Origin: Sphingorhabdus rigui
Lineage (GTDB): Bacteria > Pseudomonadota > Alphaproteobacteria > Sphingomonadales > Sphingomonadaceae
DNA length: 64,000 nt
Direction of reading: 5' to 3'
NCBI RefSeq assembly: GCF_014196595.1
Contig: NZ_JACIEA010000004.1
Coordinates: 39,009-103,008, forward strand
The first letter of the stretch is position 1, and each line of letters opens with the position of its first letter. Below, piece after piece: positions 1 through 7,680 of this stretch. A program made the translations under genes and the position numbers. Under the pieces are notes generated by a model. That model saw nothing but the letters and a program-made list of their open reading frames with translations, searched no databases and was not told the origin of the DNA.

Positions 1-142
1 GCAAGTCAGCCAAGCTGGGCGCCGGCAATTCATCGGCACTGACCATTTGAAGGCCCGCACGCGGCTCATCATCCGCCGCCGAGGCGTGGACGGAAAGTAC
101 AAGGAGAGCGAGGCCAATACCGAGAGACTTTAAGATCTGCAT
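1..142 (-). CDS. Secreted protein, N-terminal part only (cut by window edge)
   Basis: Only the first 47 codons are visible. The protein begins MQILKSLGIG, has a hydrophobic core at about residues 5-18 and an ASA-type signal peptidase I site near residue 22, so it is probably exported. The ATG lies 8 bases after the stop of the O-antigen ligase-like gene on the same strand and has an AAGG ribosome site, so the two are probably co-transcribed. A role in surface polysaccharide export is a guess from position only. The visible mature part has no family signature that I recognise. Confidence 0.6.
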   Translation of the reverse strand, partial: MQILKSLGIGLALLVLSVHASAADDEPRAGLQMVSADELPAPSLADL

Positions 143-150
143 GCCGAACC

Positions 151-1512
151 TTATTGATGATCAGACTTGTGAAACAAACTTTTGGATGCCGAGGCCCAAA
201 TGGCCGCCAAGACAAATACAGCCGACAAAATCGGAGTACGCACCGGATAGTCAGATATACTTGCAATTGCGAGAAGAATTATCACTAAAATACCCAGGCG
301 TTTAAATAAAGCAGCGTCGCCCGAGGCGCGCACGCCCCGCCAGACCGCCCCGGCAAGAAAGGCTAATGCCAAGAGCAGTAGCGCAGCGCCAGGGATGCCG
401 GCTGTGAACAAAATTTCCAAAACCTCATTATGCGCGTGATTAGAAAAAGTGGGCCGCAGCAAGTTATCCGGCTCCAAAACCTTATACGCCTCAACATAAC
501 TCCCCACGCCCGTCCCCCATGGGAGATAGTGTGACAACATGTCTACGATGCTCTGCCAGACGGGCCAGCGCAAATCTTCCGTCTGATCTTCGAGGCGCAT
601 AAATGCGACGTCGCGCGACGCCCAAATCGTAGCGCACACCAGTGCCCCGACACTCGCAAGTGCCACAGAGTAGCGCACCCAAGGCCTAATCGCGACCCGC
701 TTTAGGGGGAGGAGCCCAAATGCAAATACGAGGACGAGTGCGACGCCGGCCACCAGCAGGCCCGTCCGCGACCCGGTGACCAGCACGAGCGGCACAACCA
801 CTAGGCACATAGAGGCACCCGCAAACGCCTCGATCTTGCGCGGCAATCCCATCCCGACGCCGGCACTGATCGCGACCGCCGCCATCGGAAAAATGAGTGC
901 CAGAAGCGCAGCCTGATGGTTTCGGTTCACAAACAGGCCCGCGACGTCTTGCGACGCCTGGCGTGAATAGAGGGCAATGTCTGCGTCCGTCGCCTGCAAT
1001 AGCCCGACGGCGGCACTCGTGAATGAGAGCAGCAGGACGACGCCTAAGGCGCGCCTCTGCCGCAGGCCATCAAACTGGGAGGCCAAGACCAGCACCGCAA
1101 ATGGAACCGACAGCGACAGTAATGCATTCATCGTCTCGTCCGGCGACATCGACAGGGGTCGAGAAATTTGGCCGAGGCCGACGGCCTTGTCGATGTCCAC
1201 AATGACCTGCCGCCCAGGCAAGTTACTCCACACGTCGTAGGGAAGCGGTACCAAGTGTGCTGCCGTCAGCAATACGGTTAGACCAAATATCAGCCAGACC
1301 GCCCAAAACTGTCGAATATGTTGAAGCCGGAGAGACCAGAGGCCAATCGCCGTCACGACGAAGGCGAGTGGACGCAGGAGGATGAGATGCGGCTCGTCGG
1401 ACCAGCTACTGCCGCCCGCGAAGAAGACGGCCAGCATGAAGCCCGAAAAAAATATAAAGGGAATGTCTAGGGAGCGCCGCGCCCGCGCGGCTTTTGTATC
1501 AGACAACTGCAT
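151..1512 (-). CDS. O-antigen ligase/polymerase family membrane protein (Wzy_C type)
   Basis: This 453-residue protein is mostly hydrophobic, with about 11-12 predicted membrane segments. A large periplasmic loop precedes the motif NHAHNEVLE at about residues 358-366, which is the hallmark of the Wzy_C domain shared by O-antigen ligases (WaaL) and some polysaccharide polymerases. Members act at the periplasmic face of the inner membrane, moving or polymerising undecaprenyl-linked glycans. Its start lies 46 bases beyond a terminator that ends the 76-residue gene upstream on the same strand, so expression may come from read-through or a weak local promoter. The next gene on the strand encodes a secreted protein. 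Ligase and polymerase cannot be told apart from sequence alone. Cytosine-ending codons dominate, as in the M48 and galE genes nearby. Confidence 0.8.
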   Translation of the reverse strand: MQLSDTKAARARRSLDIPFIFFSGFMLAVFFAGGSSWSDEPHLILLRPLAFVVTAIGLWSLRLQHIRQFWAVWLIFGLTVLLTAAHLVPLPYDVWSNLPGRQVIVDIDKAVGLGQISRPLSMSPDETMNALLSLSVPFAVLVLASQFDGLRQRRALGVVLLLSFTSAAVGLLQATDADIALYSRQASQDVAGLFVNRNHQAALLALIFPMAAVAISAGVGMGLPRKIEAFAGASMCLVVVPLVLVTGSRTGLLVAGVALVLVFAFGLLPLKRVAIRPWVRYSVALASVGALVCATIWASRDVAFMRLEDQTEDLRWPVWQSIVDMLSHYLPWGTGVGSYVEAYKVLEPDNLLRPTFSNHAHNEVLEILFTAGIPGAALLLLALAFLAGAVWRGVRASGDAALFKRLGILVIILLAIASISDYPVRTPILSAVFVLAAIWASASKSLFHKSDHQ

Positions 1513-1558
1513 CGCCTAACGTTAGAACGCCTACCCAGCGGGGACAATCAAAAAGATG

Positions 1559-1590
1559 ATAAAAAAAGGGGCGATAAACGCCCCTTTTTC
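1559..1590 (-). terminator. Rho-independent terminator after the 76-residue gene
   Basis: A GGGGCG/CGCCCC stem with a five-base loop (1568-1584) is followed on the minus strand by a run of seven T (1561-1567). The other strand also has a T run (1585-1589), so it may act both ways. It lies 22 bases past the stop of the 76-residue gene. Confidence 0.85.
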
Positions 1591-1611
1591 CTCTCAGCGG
1601 TTAGGCTGAAA

Positions 1612-1842
1612 TTACTTGCTGTCGCCGCCAGAGGCGATAACGATACCACCCACAACCGCAGCAGCAGCGAGGACAGCAACGAGCGTACCCGACGCAGCCT
1701 TAGTCTTGCCTGGCTTTGCAGCAGCACGAACTGGCTGAACTGCAGCCGACTTAACCGAAAGCGAACCAGCAGCAGTGGCAGCCGAAGCAACCGAAGGGGC
1801 CATCAGAGCAACTACGGCAAGCGCAGAAATGATCTTCTTCAT
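1612..1842 (-). CDS. Small alanine-rich membrane or secreted protein
   Basis: 76 residues, function unknown. It begins MKKIISALAVVALMAPSVASA, a good signal peptide with cleavage after ASA near residue 21. An alanine/lysine-rich linker (about 28-50) follows, and a second hydrophobic stretch (about 51-69, LVAVLAAAAVVGGIVIASG) is close to the C-terminus. The mature form could therefore be a tiny single-span inner-membrane protein facing the periplasm. TTGGAG upstream of the ATG is a fair ribosome site. The gene is its own transcription unit, with a near-consensus promoter at 1893-1921 and a strong terminator at 1559-1590. That suggests high expression. Similar short proteins are common in sphingomonads, but I know of no assigned role. 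Confidence 0.75.
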   Translation of the reverse strand: MKKIISALAVVALMAPSVASAATAAGSLSVKSAAVQPVRAAAKPGKTKAASGTLVAVLAAAAVVGGIVIASGGDSK

Positions 1843-1892
1843 AAAAAAACTCCAATTGGGAGATGTGTGCTTTTACCCATCACCTTTCCCCT

Positions 1893-1921
1893 TTATAGAA
1901 GTGATTCGACACGAATGTCAA
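1893..1921 (-). promoter_or_regulatory. Sigma-70-type promoter of the 76-residue gene
   Basis: Read on the minus strand, TTGACA (1921-1916) is followed by exactly 17 bases and then CTATAA (1898-1893), which matches the housekeeping promoter pattern of alphaproteobacteria. The implied leader is about 45 bases. The surrounding DNA (1843-2084) is clearly AT-richer than the flanking genes and holds no other gene that I can support. Confidence 0.8.
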
Positions 1922-2084
1922 CGGCTTTGGGCATTTTTACTTTCTTATAGCGGTAAATATGCGACCTCTTTGCTCTATTTTAGAGGGGCTTTGAAATCAG
2001 CTCAAACCAAACTAACGAGTTTTTTTAACTATGGATTTTTATGCATCGCGGCACAGCCACCATCTAACGAATTGGAAGTAAGAG

Positions 2085-2294
2085 TTGGACTTTGAAGACG
2101 ACAAGCATGGATTTTTGCGGATCCTGGACAGCCTGTACGGCCGAATGTTCCGCTGCCCGCGCGGCAAGCACAAGCGCAGCAGCAGCCACATCCGTAAGAC
2201 TGGCGACCAATATACGTCGCGCTGCCGCAGCTGCCGCAAGCCAATGGTGCGCATCTCCAAGCGCAACTGGGCCCTCGACGACCGACGCGCCTAG
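2085..2294 (+). CDS. Small zinc-ribbon-like protein
   Basis: 69 residues from a TTG start preceded by GGAAGTAAGAG, a good ribosome site. Cys24, His29, Cys47 and Cys50 form a C-x4-H...C-x2-C pattern inside a very basic region (CPRGKHKR, then TSRCRSCRKPM and SKRNW). This would suit a single structural zinc site and RNA or DNA contact. Its stop lies 3 bases before the ATG of the M48 protease gene, so the two are probably translated in a coupled way. That spacing, together with the ordered Cys/His pattern, is why I treat it as real and not a shadow. Function unknown. Confidence 0.6.
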   Translation: MDFEDDKHGFLRILDSLYGRMFRCPRGKHKRSSSHIRKTGDQYTSRCRSCRKPMVRISKRNWALDDRRA

Positions 2295-2297
2295 GAT

Positions 2298-3263
2298 ATG
2301 CGACTTTGGGCGCTAGGCATCCTCGTCGCACTCTCGACGCCCGCCGATAGCATAAACGGCTACGCCAAAATTAGTGACAACATGCAGGCCAGCCTGCTGG
2401 CACTTCAGAGAGACGACAAGCGTGTGGCAGACATCGCCTGGCGCATCGCCTCACGCAATGCGGACAGCTGCCCCAAGCTTTGGGCGTCAATCGGCGTCAG
2501 CCTGCAACATGTCAGCCAATATGAGCCCGCCTATCGCACGGCAGCCCAGGCGGCATTCGGGTTAGACGACACATACCCGTCAATCCTCGCAGTCGCCGAG
2601 GGCTCGCCGGCGTTCGCCGCAGGCCTGAAGCCAAACGACACAGTGCGGGCGGTCAAGGGCGTAGACCTTGCCGACAAAAGTCGGGGTCAGAAAAGCGCCG
2701 CGAGCTATGACGCGGTGGCGGCCGCCATGGCGGCGCTGGAGGCCCTGCCCGAACGTAGTGCGGCTATACTGTCGGTCGAACGCGAAGGCCAGAGGCTCGA
2801 AGTCAGTGTGACGCCCCAAAATGTGTGCCGCTCCCGCGTGGAGCTGGCGCCCGGCAACGCAATCAACGCAAATGCAAATGGCCTCGTCGCACAGATTTCA
2901 GGGCGCCTCGTCGACTGGGTCGAAGGTGACGACGAACTCGCACTCGTCATTGCGCACGAGATGGCCCACAATCTCCTTGATCACCCCAAGAGGCTCAGTG
3001 AAAAATCTGCACTTTCGGGCCTCGCGACGAGCCTCGGCCTTTCGGGCAAGGCCCAGCGCCAAATGGAGCTGGACGCAGACCGAATGGGGATAATCATGGT
3101 GGCAAGCGCCGGCTACAATTACAAAATCGCCCCGGACTTTTGGGCACGGCTAAATTCCAACTCCCCACTCGCCTCATTTTTGGCGACGTCACACCCCACG
3201 ACGCCAACGCGCCGCGAAAATGCGCGGACCGTTGTGGGCGAGTTAGACGCTAAAAGACCTTAA
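2298..3263 (+). CDS. PDZ-containing M48-family metallopeptidase
   Basis: 321 residues. A short signal peptide (MRLWALGILVALSTPADS) is followed by a helical region, a PDZ-like segment with EGSPAFAAGLKPNDTV (about residues 100-115), then the zinc site HEMAH at residues 220-224 and a downstream ELDAD at about 257 that would give the third ligand. This is the arrangement of periplasmic M48 proteases (BepA/LoiP class), here with an added PDZ domain. It probably degrades or surveys envelope proteins. It follows the zinc-ribbon protein by 3 bases. Codons ending in C or G dominate, unlike galU just downstream. Confidence 0.8.
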   Translation: MRLWALGILVALSTPADSINGYAKISDNMQASLLALQRDDKRVADIAWRIASRNADSCPKLWASIGVSLQHVSQYEPAYRTAAQAAFGLDDTYPSILAVAEGSPAFAAGLKPNDTVRAVKGVDLADKSRGQKSAASYDAVAAAMAALEALPERSAAILSVEREGQRLEVSVTPQNVCRSRVELAPGNAINANANGLVAQISGRLVDWVEGDDELALVIAHEMAHNLLDHPKRLSEKSALSGLATSLGLSGKAQRQMELDADRMGIIMVASAGYNYKIAPDFWARLNSNSPLASFLATSHPTTPTRRENARTVVGELDAKRP

Positions 3264-3392
3264 CCGTTAAAAGATGAGTAAAATGTTTAGTCTAGAAAGA
3301 GGCGCAGCAATTCTTTAGCGGGCTAAGATAACTTACAAATAAGCCCAAACGGCTTAATCGTAGTTCAACTAAATATTTCCTGGAACCCAACC

Positions 3393-4274
3393 TTGCCACT
3401 TAAAACTCAAAAAATCAGAAAGGCGGTATTTCCGGTTGCCGGGCTTGGCACGCGTTTCCTGCCAGCGACCAAGGCCATACCCAAGGAAATGCTGCCCGTC
3501 GTGGATCGTCCGCTCATCCAATATGCAGTAGATGAGGCGCGCGAGGCGGGTATTGAACAGATGATATTCGTCACTGGGCGCGGCAAAAGCGCGATTGAGG
3601 ATCATTTCGATATCGCGTTTGAGCTGGAACGCACGATGAGCGACCGGGGCAAGGATTTGTCGGTGCTTGAGCCGACACGGCTTGCGCCCGGTAATTGCGC
3701 CTATGTTCGCCAGCAAGAGCCGCTAGGTCTGGGCCATGCCATTTGGTGCGCACGCGACATTATTGGCGATGAACCTTTTGCTATATTATTGCCGGATGAA
3801 TTCATGGTCGGTTCGCCCGGCTGCATGAAGCAGATGGTTGACGCCTATGAGAATGTGGGTGGCAACATCATTTCGGTGCTGGAGGTGCCGCAGGACAAAG
3901 TGTCGAGTTATGGCGTGATCGCCCCGGGCGCTTCGCATGGGAACATTACCGAAGTCAAAGGACTGGTTGAAAAGCCCAAGGCAGAAGACGCCCCCTCCAA
4001 CCTAATCATTTCGGGCCGCTACATCCTCCAACCAGAGGTGATGCGCGTCTTGGAGCATCAGGGGAAAGGATTGGGCGGCGAAATTCAGCTGACCGATGCG
4101 ATGGCGCAGATGATTGGTCGTCAGGCCTTCCACGCGGTCACATTCGAAGGTGACCGCTATGATTGCGGGGATAAAATTGGCTTCCTTGAGGCGTGCGTGT
4201 CGGTTGCACTCGCGCGGGAAGATATGGCAAGTGACGCTCGCGCCGTAATTGAGCGCGCCCTGCATCGGAGTTAG
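3393..4274 (+). CDS. galU: UTP-glucose-1-phosphate uridylyltransferase
   Basis: Makes UDP-glucose from UTP and glucose-1-phosphate in the cytoplasm. The 293-residue length is normal. The nucleotide-binding signature GLGTRFLPATKAIPKEMLP lies at about residues 17-35, followed by VDRPLIQYAVDEA and the sugar-binding segment VEKP near 195. The start is TTG, giving MPLKTQKIRKAVFPVAG; no better in-frame start is visible and the ribosome site is weak. galE starts right after it and uses its product. Asp codons are mixed GAT/GAC here, in contrast to galE. Confidence 0.93.
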   Translation: MPLKTQKIRKAVFPVAGLGTRFLPATKAIPKEMLPVVDRPLIQYAVDEAREAGIEQMIFVTGRGKSAIEDHFDIAFELERTMSDRGKDLSVLEPTRLAPGNCAYVRQQEPLGLGHAIWCARDIIGDEPFAILLPDEFMVGSPGCMKQMVDAYENVGGNIISVLEVPQDKVSSYGVIAPGASHGNITEVKGLVEKPKAEDAPSNLIISGRYILQPEVMRVLEHQGKGLGGEIQLTDAMAQMIGRQAFHAVTFEGDRYDCGDKIGFLEACVSVALAREDMASDARAVIERALHRS

Positions 4275-4278
4275 GCAA

Positions 4279-5301
4279 TTGAAAGTTTTTGTGACTGGCG
4301 GCGCCGGCTATATCGGCACGCACACAGTGCTGGAGCTCCTACGCGACGGCCACGAAGTTTGCGTGAGCGACAATTATCGTAACAGCTCGCCCGTGGCGCT
4401 GGACCGGGTTCGCCGCCTCGCCAATGCCGACTTTAGGCAGTGTGAGATCGACATTCGAGACCAAGACACGCTGGCGCAGGCACTTGCCGACTTTCAGCCC
4501 GACGCCGTCATACATTTTGCTGGCCTGAAGGCGGTGGGCGAATCAAGTGAGATCCCAATCGACTATTACGACAATAACGTGGTGGGCTCGCTGCGCCTGC
4601 TCGCTGCCATGGATGAGGCGGGATGCACGAGAATTGTGTTCTCGTCGTCTGCCACGGTCTACGGCGAGCCGCAGTATCTTCCCTACGACGAACAGCACCC
4701 GCTGGCCCCCACCAACCCCTATGGCCGCACAAAGCTTATGGTCGAGGAGATCATCCGGGACTGGTGCCGCTCAAAACCTCAAAACTCTGCGGCATTGCTG
4801 CGGTACTTCAACCCTGTCGGCGCCCACGCCTCGGGCGATATCGGCGAGGATCCGCGCGGGACGCCCAATAACTTAATGCCCTTTGTCGCTCAAGTGGCAG
4901 TCGGACGCAGGTCTCACCTCAGCGTGTTTGGGAATGACTATGCGACGGCCGACGGGACTGGCGAGCGCGACTATATTCATGTTGTCGACCTCGCCCGCGC
5001 CCACCTCGCGGCAATTCACTACGCGTCGAGGCGTCAGGGCTGTGAGGCATTCAACATCGGCACCGGCTCGGCATATTCCGTCCTGCAAATCGTGGACGCC
5101 TTTGAGAGGGCGTCGGGCCGCACAGTCCCCTACCAAGTCTCAGTGCGACGCGCGGGCGACATAGCCACCAGTGTTGCGTGCGTCGATAAGGCGCGCGACA
5201 CGCTTGGCTGGGCGTCGCGCCACACGCTTGACGACATCTGCCAGTCGAGTTGGAATTGGCAGTCTCGCAACCCCGAGGGCTATGGAGGAGACGCGGCGTA
5301 A
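4279..5301 (+). CDS. galE: UDP-glucose 4-epimerase
   Basis: Interconverts UDP-glucose and UDP-galactose. The protein has an N-terminal Rossmann motif GGAGYIG (residues 7-13), a Ser-rich SSSATVYG segment with the catalytic Ser, and the catalytic pair Tyr148/Lys152 in YGRTK. The 340-residue length is typical. I start it at TTG 4279 because CGGAG sits 8 bases upstream, although the open frame extends further back into galU. Only 4 bases separate it from the galU stop, so the two form an operon. Its Asp codons are almost all GAC and third positions are strongly GC, unlike galU, which hints at a different origin for this gene. Confidence 0.92.
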   Translation: MKVFVTGGAGYIGTHTVLELLRDGHEVCVSDNYRNSSPVALDRVRRLANADFRQCEIDIRDQDTLAQALADFQPDAVIHFAGLKAVGESSEIPIDYYDNNVVGSLRLLAAMDEAGCTRIVFSSSATVYGEPQYLPYDEQHPLAPTNPYGRTKLMVEEIIRDWCRSKPQNSAALLRYFNPVGAHASGDIGEDPRGTPNNLMPFVAQVAVGRRSHLSVFGNDYATADGTGERDYIHVVDLARAHLAAIHYASRRQGCEAFNIGTGSAYSVLQIVDAFERASGRTVPYQVSVRRAGDIATSVACVDKARDTLGWASRHTLDDICQSSWNWQSRNPEGYGGDAA

Positions 5302-5418
5302 ATTCGACGCAATCCTTGGCTTCGCATCGGGGCAGTTGCGCGCAAACGTCCCCACTTGCGCCATACTGACATCCATGGCAGTAAACATTAATCGCGCAAT
5401 TAAACAGGAATGAAGCCC

Positions 5419-6786
5419 ATGGCCCTTGCCCATAGCGAAGCTGCGAACCCGCATTGGGTGCCGCGCAAAAAGATTGACGAGCTTGCGCATATTCCTGGCG
5501 AAAACGGCCTGCCTATTGTCGGCACGACATTCCGCGTGCTGCGCGATCCGCCGGCTTATGGCGCGCGCATGGTCAAAACCTATGGCAAGGTTTTCCGCAC
5601 CAACGCCTTTGGCAATCCGACGATTTCCTTGGTTGGCGCCGAGGCGAATGAATTGATGCTGTTCGACCGGGAAAAGCTTTTCTCGTCTGAGCAGGGCTGG
5701 GGCCCAGTACTGAACTTGCTCTTCCCCCGCGGCCTGATGCTGATGGATTTTGACCACCACCGCATGGACCGCCGCGCGCTGGGCATCGCGTTTAAGCCAG
5801 GGCCAATGCGTGCCTACACCCAAGACATGAACCGCATTTTTGCCGAGCAGTTGAAGGATTGGCGCGGTGACATGCTCTTCTATCCGGCGATCAAGCAACT
5901 GACGCTTGATGTCGCGGCGAGCAGTTTCTTAGGCATTCCGCTGGGGCCAGAGGCGGACAAGATTAACAAGGCCTTTGTCGACATGGTGCAGGCCTCGGTC
6001 GCGCCAATCCGCGCGCCCATTCCCTTTACCGCGATGGGCAAAGGCGTCGCTGGCCGCAAATATCTCATCGACTATTTCGGCCCGCAAATTGCCGAGCGCC
6101 GCCGCAATGAAAACCGGCAGGATATGTTCAGCCAGTTTTGCCGGTCAAAGCGCGAAGACGGCGAATATATGTCGGACGGCGAATTGATCGACCACATGAA
6201 CTTCCTGATGATGGCGGCACATGACACCATCACTTCGTCGGTTACGTCGATGATCTGGTATCTCGCCAAGCACCCGGAATGGCAGCAAAAACTGCGCGAG
6301 GAGTGCCTCGCCATCGCGCCCGCCGGTGCAGACATCGCTTTTGCCGATCTCGATAAGTTCGAGCTTACCGAATATACATTTAAAGAAGCGCTGCGGATGA
6401 TTTCGCCGGTGCCGTCCATTCCGCGCCGCGCGCTCAAAGACTTCGAATTTATGGGCTATCACATTCCCAAGGGCACATCGGTCAGCATCAGCCCGTCTTA
6501 TGTCCACATGATGCCCGAATATTGGGAGAACCCCGAAACCTTCGACCCGATGCGCTTTACGCCCGATAAGGTGAAGACGCGGCATAAATATGCGTGGGTG
6601 CCTTTTGGGGGCGGCGCGCATATGTGCCTGGGCCTGCATTTCGCCTATATGCAGATGAAGCTGTTCACGCATCACCTGCTAACCTCGGTTCGCGTCGAGA
6701 TTGCTGACGGCTATGCGCCCGATTGGCAGGCGTGGCCAATCCCGAAGCCAAAGGATGGATTGAAGGTCCGCTTCGTTCCGCTGTAG
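5419..6786 (+). CDS. Cytochrome P450
   Basis: A 455-residue haem monooxygenase. The I-helix oxygen-activation motif AAHDT has Asp269-Thr270, the K-helix ExxR is Glu323/Arg326, and the haem-ligand loop FGGGAHMCLG has Cys403. It has no membrane anchor, so it is a soluble class that would need separate ferredoxin and reductase; neither is encoded nearby. I start it at ATG 5419 because AGGAA (5406-5410) is correctly spaced for it and touches the earlier ATG at 5410. The substrate is unknown. In sphingomonads such stand-alone P450s are often linked to fatty acid, terpenoid or xenobiotic oxidation, but nothing here decides that. Confidence 0.92.
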   Translation: MALAHSEAANPHWVPRKKIDELAHIPGENGLPIVGTTFRVLRDPPAYGARMVKTYGKVFRTNAFGNPTISLVGAEANELMLFDREKLFSSEQGWGPVLNLLFPRGLMLMDFDHHRMDRRALGIAFKPGPMRAYTQDMNRIFAEQLKDWRGDMLFYPAIKQLTLDVAASSFLGIPLGPEADKINKAFVDMVQASVAPIRAPIPFTAMGKGVAGRKYLIDYFGPQIAERRRNENRQDMFSQFCRSKREDGEYMSDGELIDHMNFLMMAAHDTITSSVTSMIWYLAKHPEWQQKLREECLAIAPAGADIAFADLDKFELTEYTFKEALRMISPVPSIPRRALKDFEFMGYHIPKGTSVSISPSYVHMMPEYWENPETFDPMRFTPDKVKTRHKYAWVPFGGGAHMCLGLHFAYMQMKLFTHHLLTSVRVEIADGYAPDWQAWPIPKPKDGLKVRFVPL

Positions 6787-6861
6787 TCTGCGATACGCCA
6801 CGCACCGTTCAATTCACGCATTGCAAGCTCTGCCTGATGCCGTAAAGGTCGCCCTGCGCGC

Positions 6862-7659
6862 ATGGCCTATTCAGAACAGACAGATTGGACCACTGAACCG
6901 CGGTGGGATTTGGTCCGGCGACGGGGCCTTGGTGTGGTCATCGCGCTCTTGCTCGAAGCGATCATCATTCTCGCGATACTCAGCCTCAGCATGCGGTCTG
7001 GTGGGCCAGCGGCGGGGACGCGCGTTCTAAATACATTTTCGCTGGAGGCTGAGGCGGACGCAGCATCATCGGCAGAAAAGAACGAAACCAAGACACCGGT
7101 GACCAAAGAGCAGCAACAGACCATCACGCCGCCACTCCCGATGCCATTATTATCGCCGGTAAATCCCGTGAAGGTCCCGCCGCCCAGCCCGGACTATATC
7201 AAATTGAGCAAGTCTGAATTTGACGCAATGGACCTGTCCAAATTTCCGGCCAGCGGCGGCAGCGGATCGGGCGAGGGTAAAGGAAACGGACAGGGGACCA
7301 AGGGCATGATGGGCCCGGGCCTCGGGCCCGGCGGCGCGCAGCTGTACCCCGTGGCGTGGCTACGCGAACCCTATGACAGCGAACTCGCGCCCTATCTCGC
7401 GGCTATCAAGCGGATCCCCCCCGGCGCATCGGCCGACATCGCCTGCCGCATGGCGGAGCGTAACCGCGTCGAAAACTGCCAGATTATCGCTGAAACACCG
7501 CGCGGCACCGGCCTCGCCAAAGCGATTCGCCTCGCCGCGTGGCAGTTCCTCGTCAAACCCCCGCGTATCGACAATAAACCGCAACTGGGCGTCTGGGTGC
7601 GGATCCATTTCGATTTCGGTGTGCGGGCAATTGACGAAGGGACAGCGCCGTCAGACTAG
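6862..7659 (+). CDS. TonB-like energy transducer protein
   Basis: 265 residues: a cytoplasmic N-terminus, one membrane span at about residues 23-43, a proline-rich linker (about 88-115, PPLPMPLLSPVNPVKVPPPSP), a glycine-rich stretch (about 133-160) and a C-terminal globular part. In the latter, GTGLAKAIRLAAWQF and WVRIHFDF resemble a TonB C-terminal domain. This is the layout of periplasm-spanning TonB-type proteins. No exbB or exbD is adjacent, so a true TonB role is inferred only. A strong terminator overlaps its 3' end. Confidence 0.6.
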   Translation: MAYSEQTDWTTEPRWDLVRRRGLGVVIALLLEAIIILAILSLSMRSGGPAAGTRVLNTFSLEAEADAASSAEKNETKTPVTKEQQQTITPPLPMPLLSPVNPVKVPPPSPDYIKLSKSEFDAMDLSKFPASGGSGSGEGKGNGQGTKGMMGPGLGPGGAQLYPVAWLREPYDSELAPYLAAIKRIPPGASADIACRMAERNRVENCQIIAETPRGTGLAKAIRLAAWQFLVKPPRIDNKPQLGVWVRIHFDFGVRAIDEGTAPSD

Positions 7660-7680
7660 GCGCTGTCCTCTCGTTTTCTT
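7640..7680 (+). terminator. Terminator overlapping the end of the TonB-like gene
   Basis: A perfect 10-base stem GGACAGCGCC (7640-7649) / GGCGCTGTCC (7659-7668) is followed by TCTCGTTTTCTT. The TAG stop of the TonB-like gene (7657-7659) lies at the loop/stem border. The opposite strand has no T run, so it serves the plus strand. Confidence 0.75.

Noticed and set aside
5140..5898. Long open frame on the minus strand across galE and P450
   Set aside because: It covers two clear genes on the other strand, has arginine/histidine/alanine-rich composition typical of shadow frames, and matches nothing.
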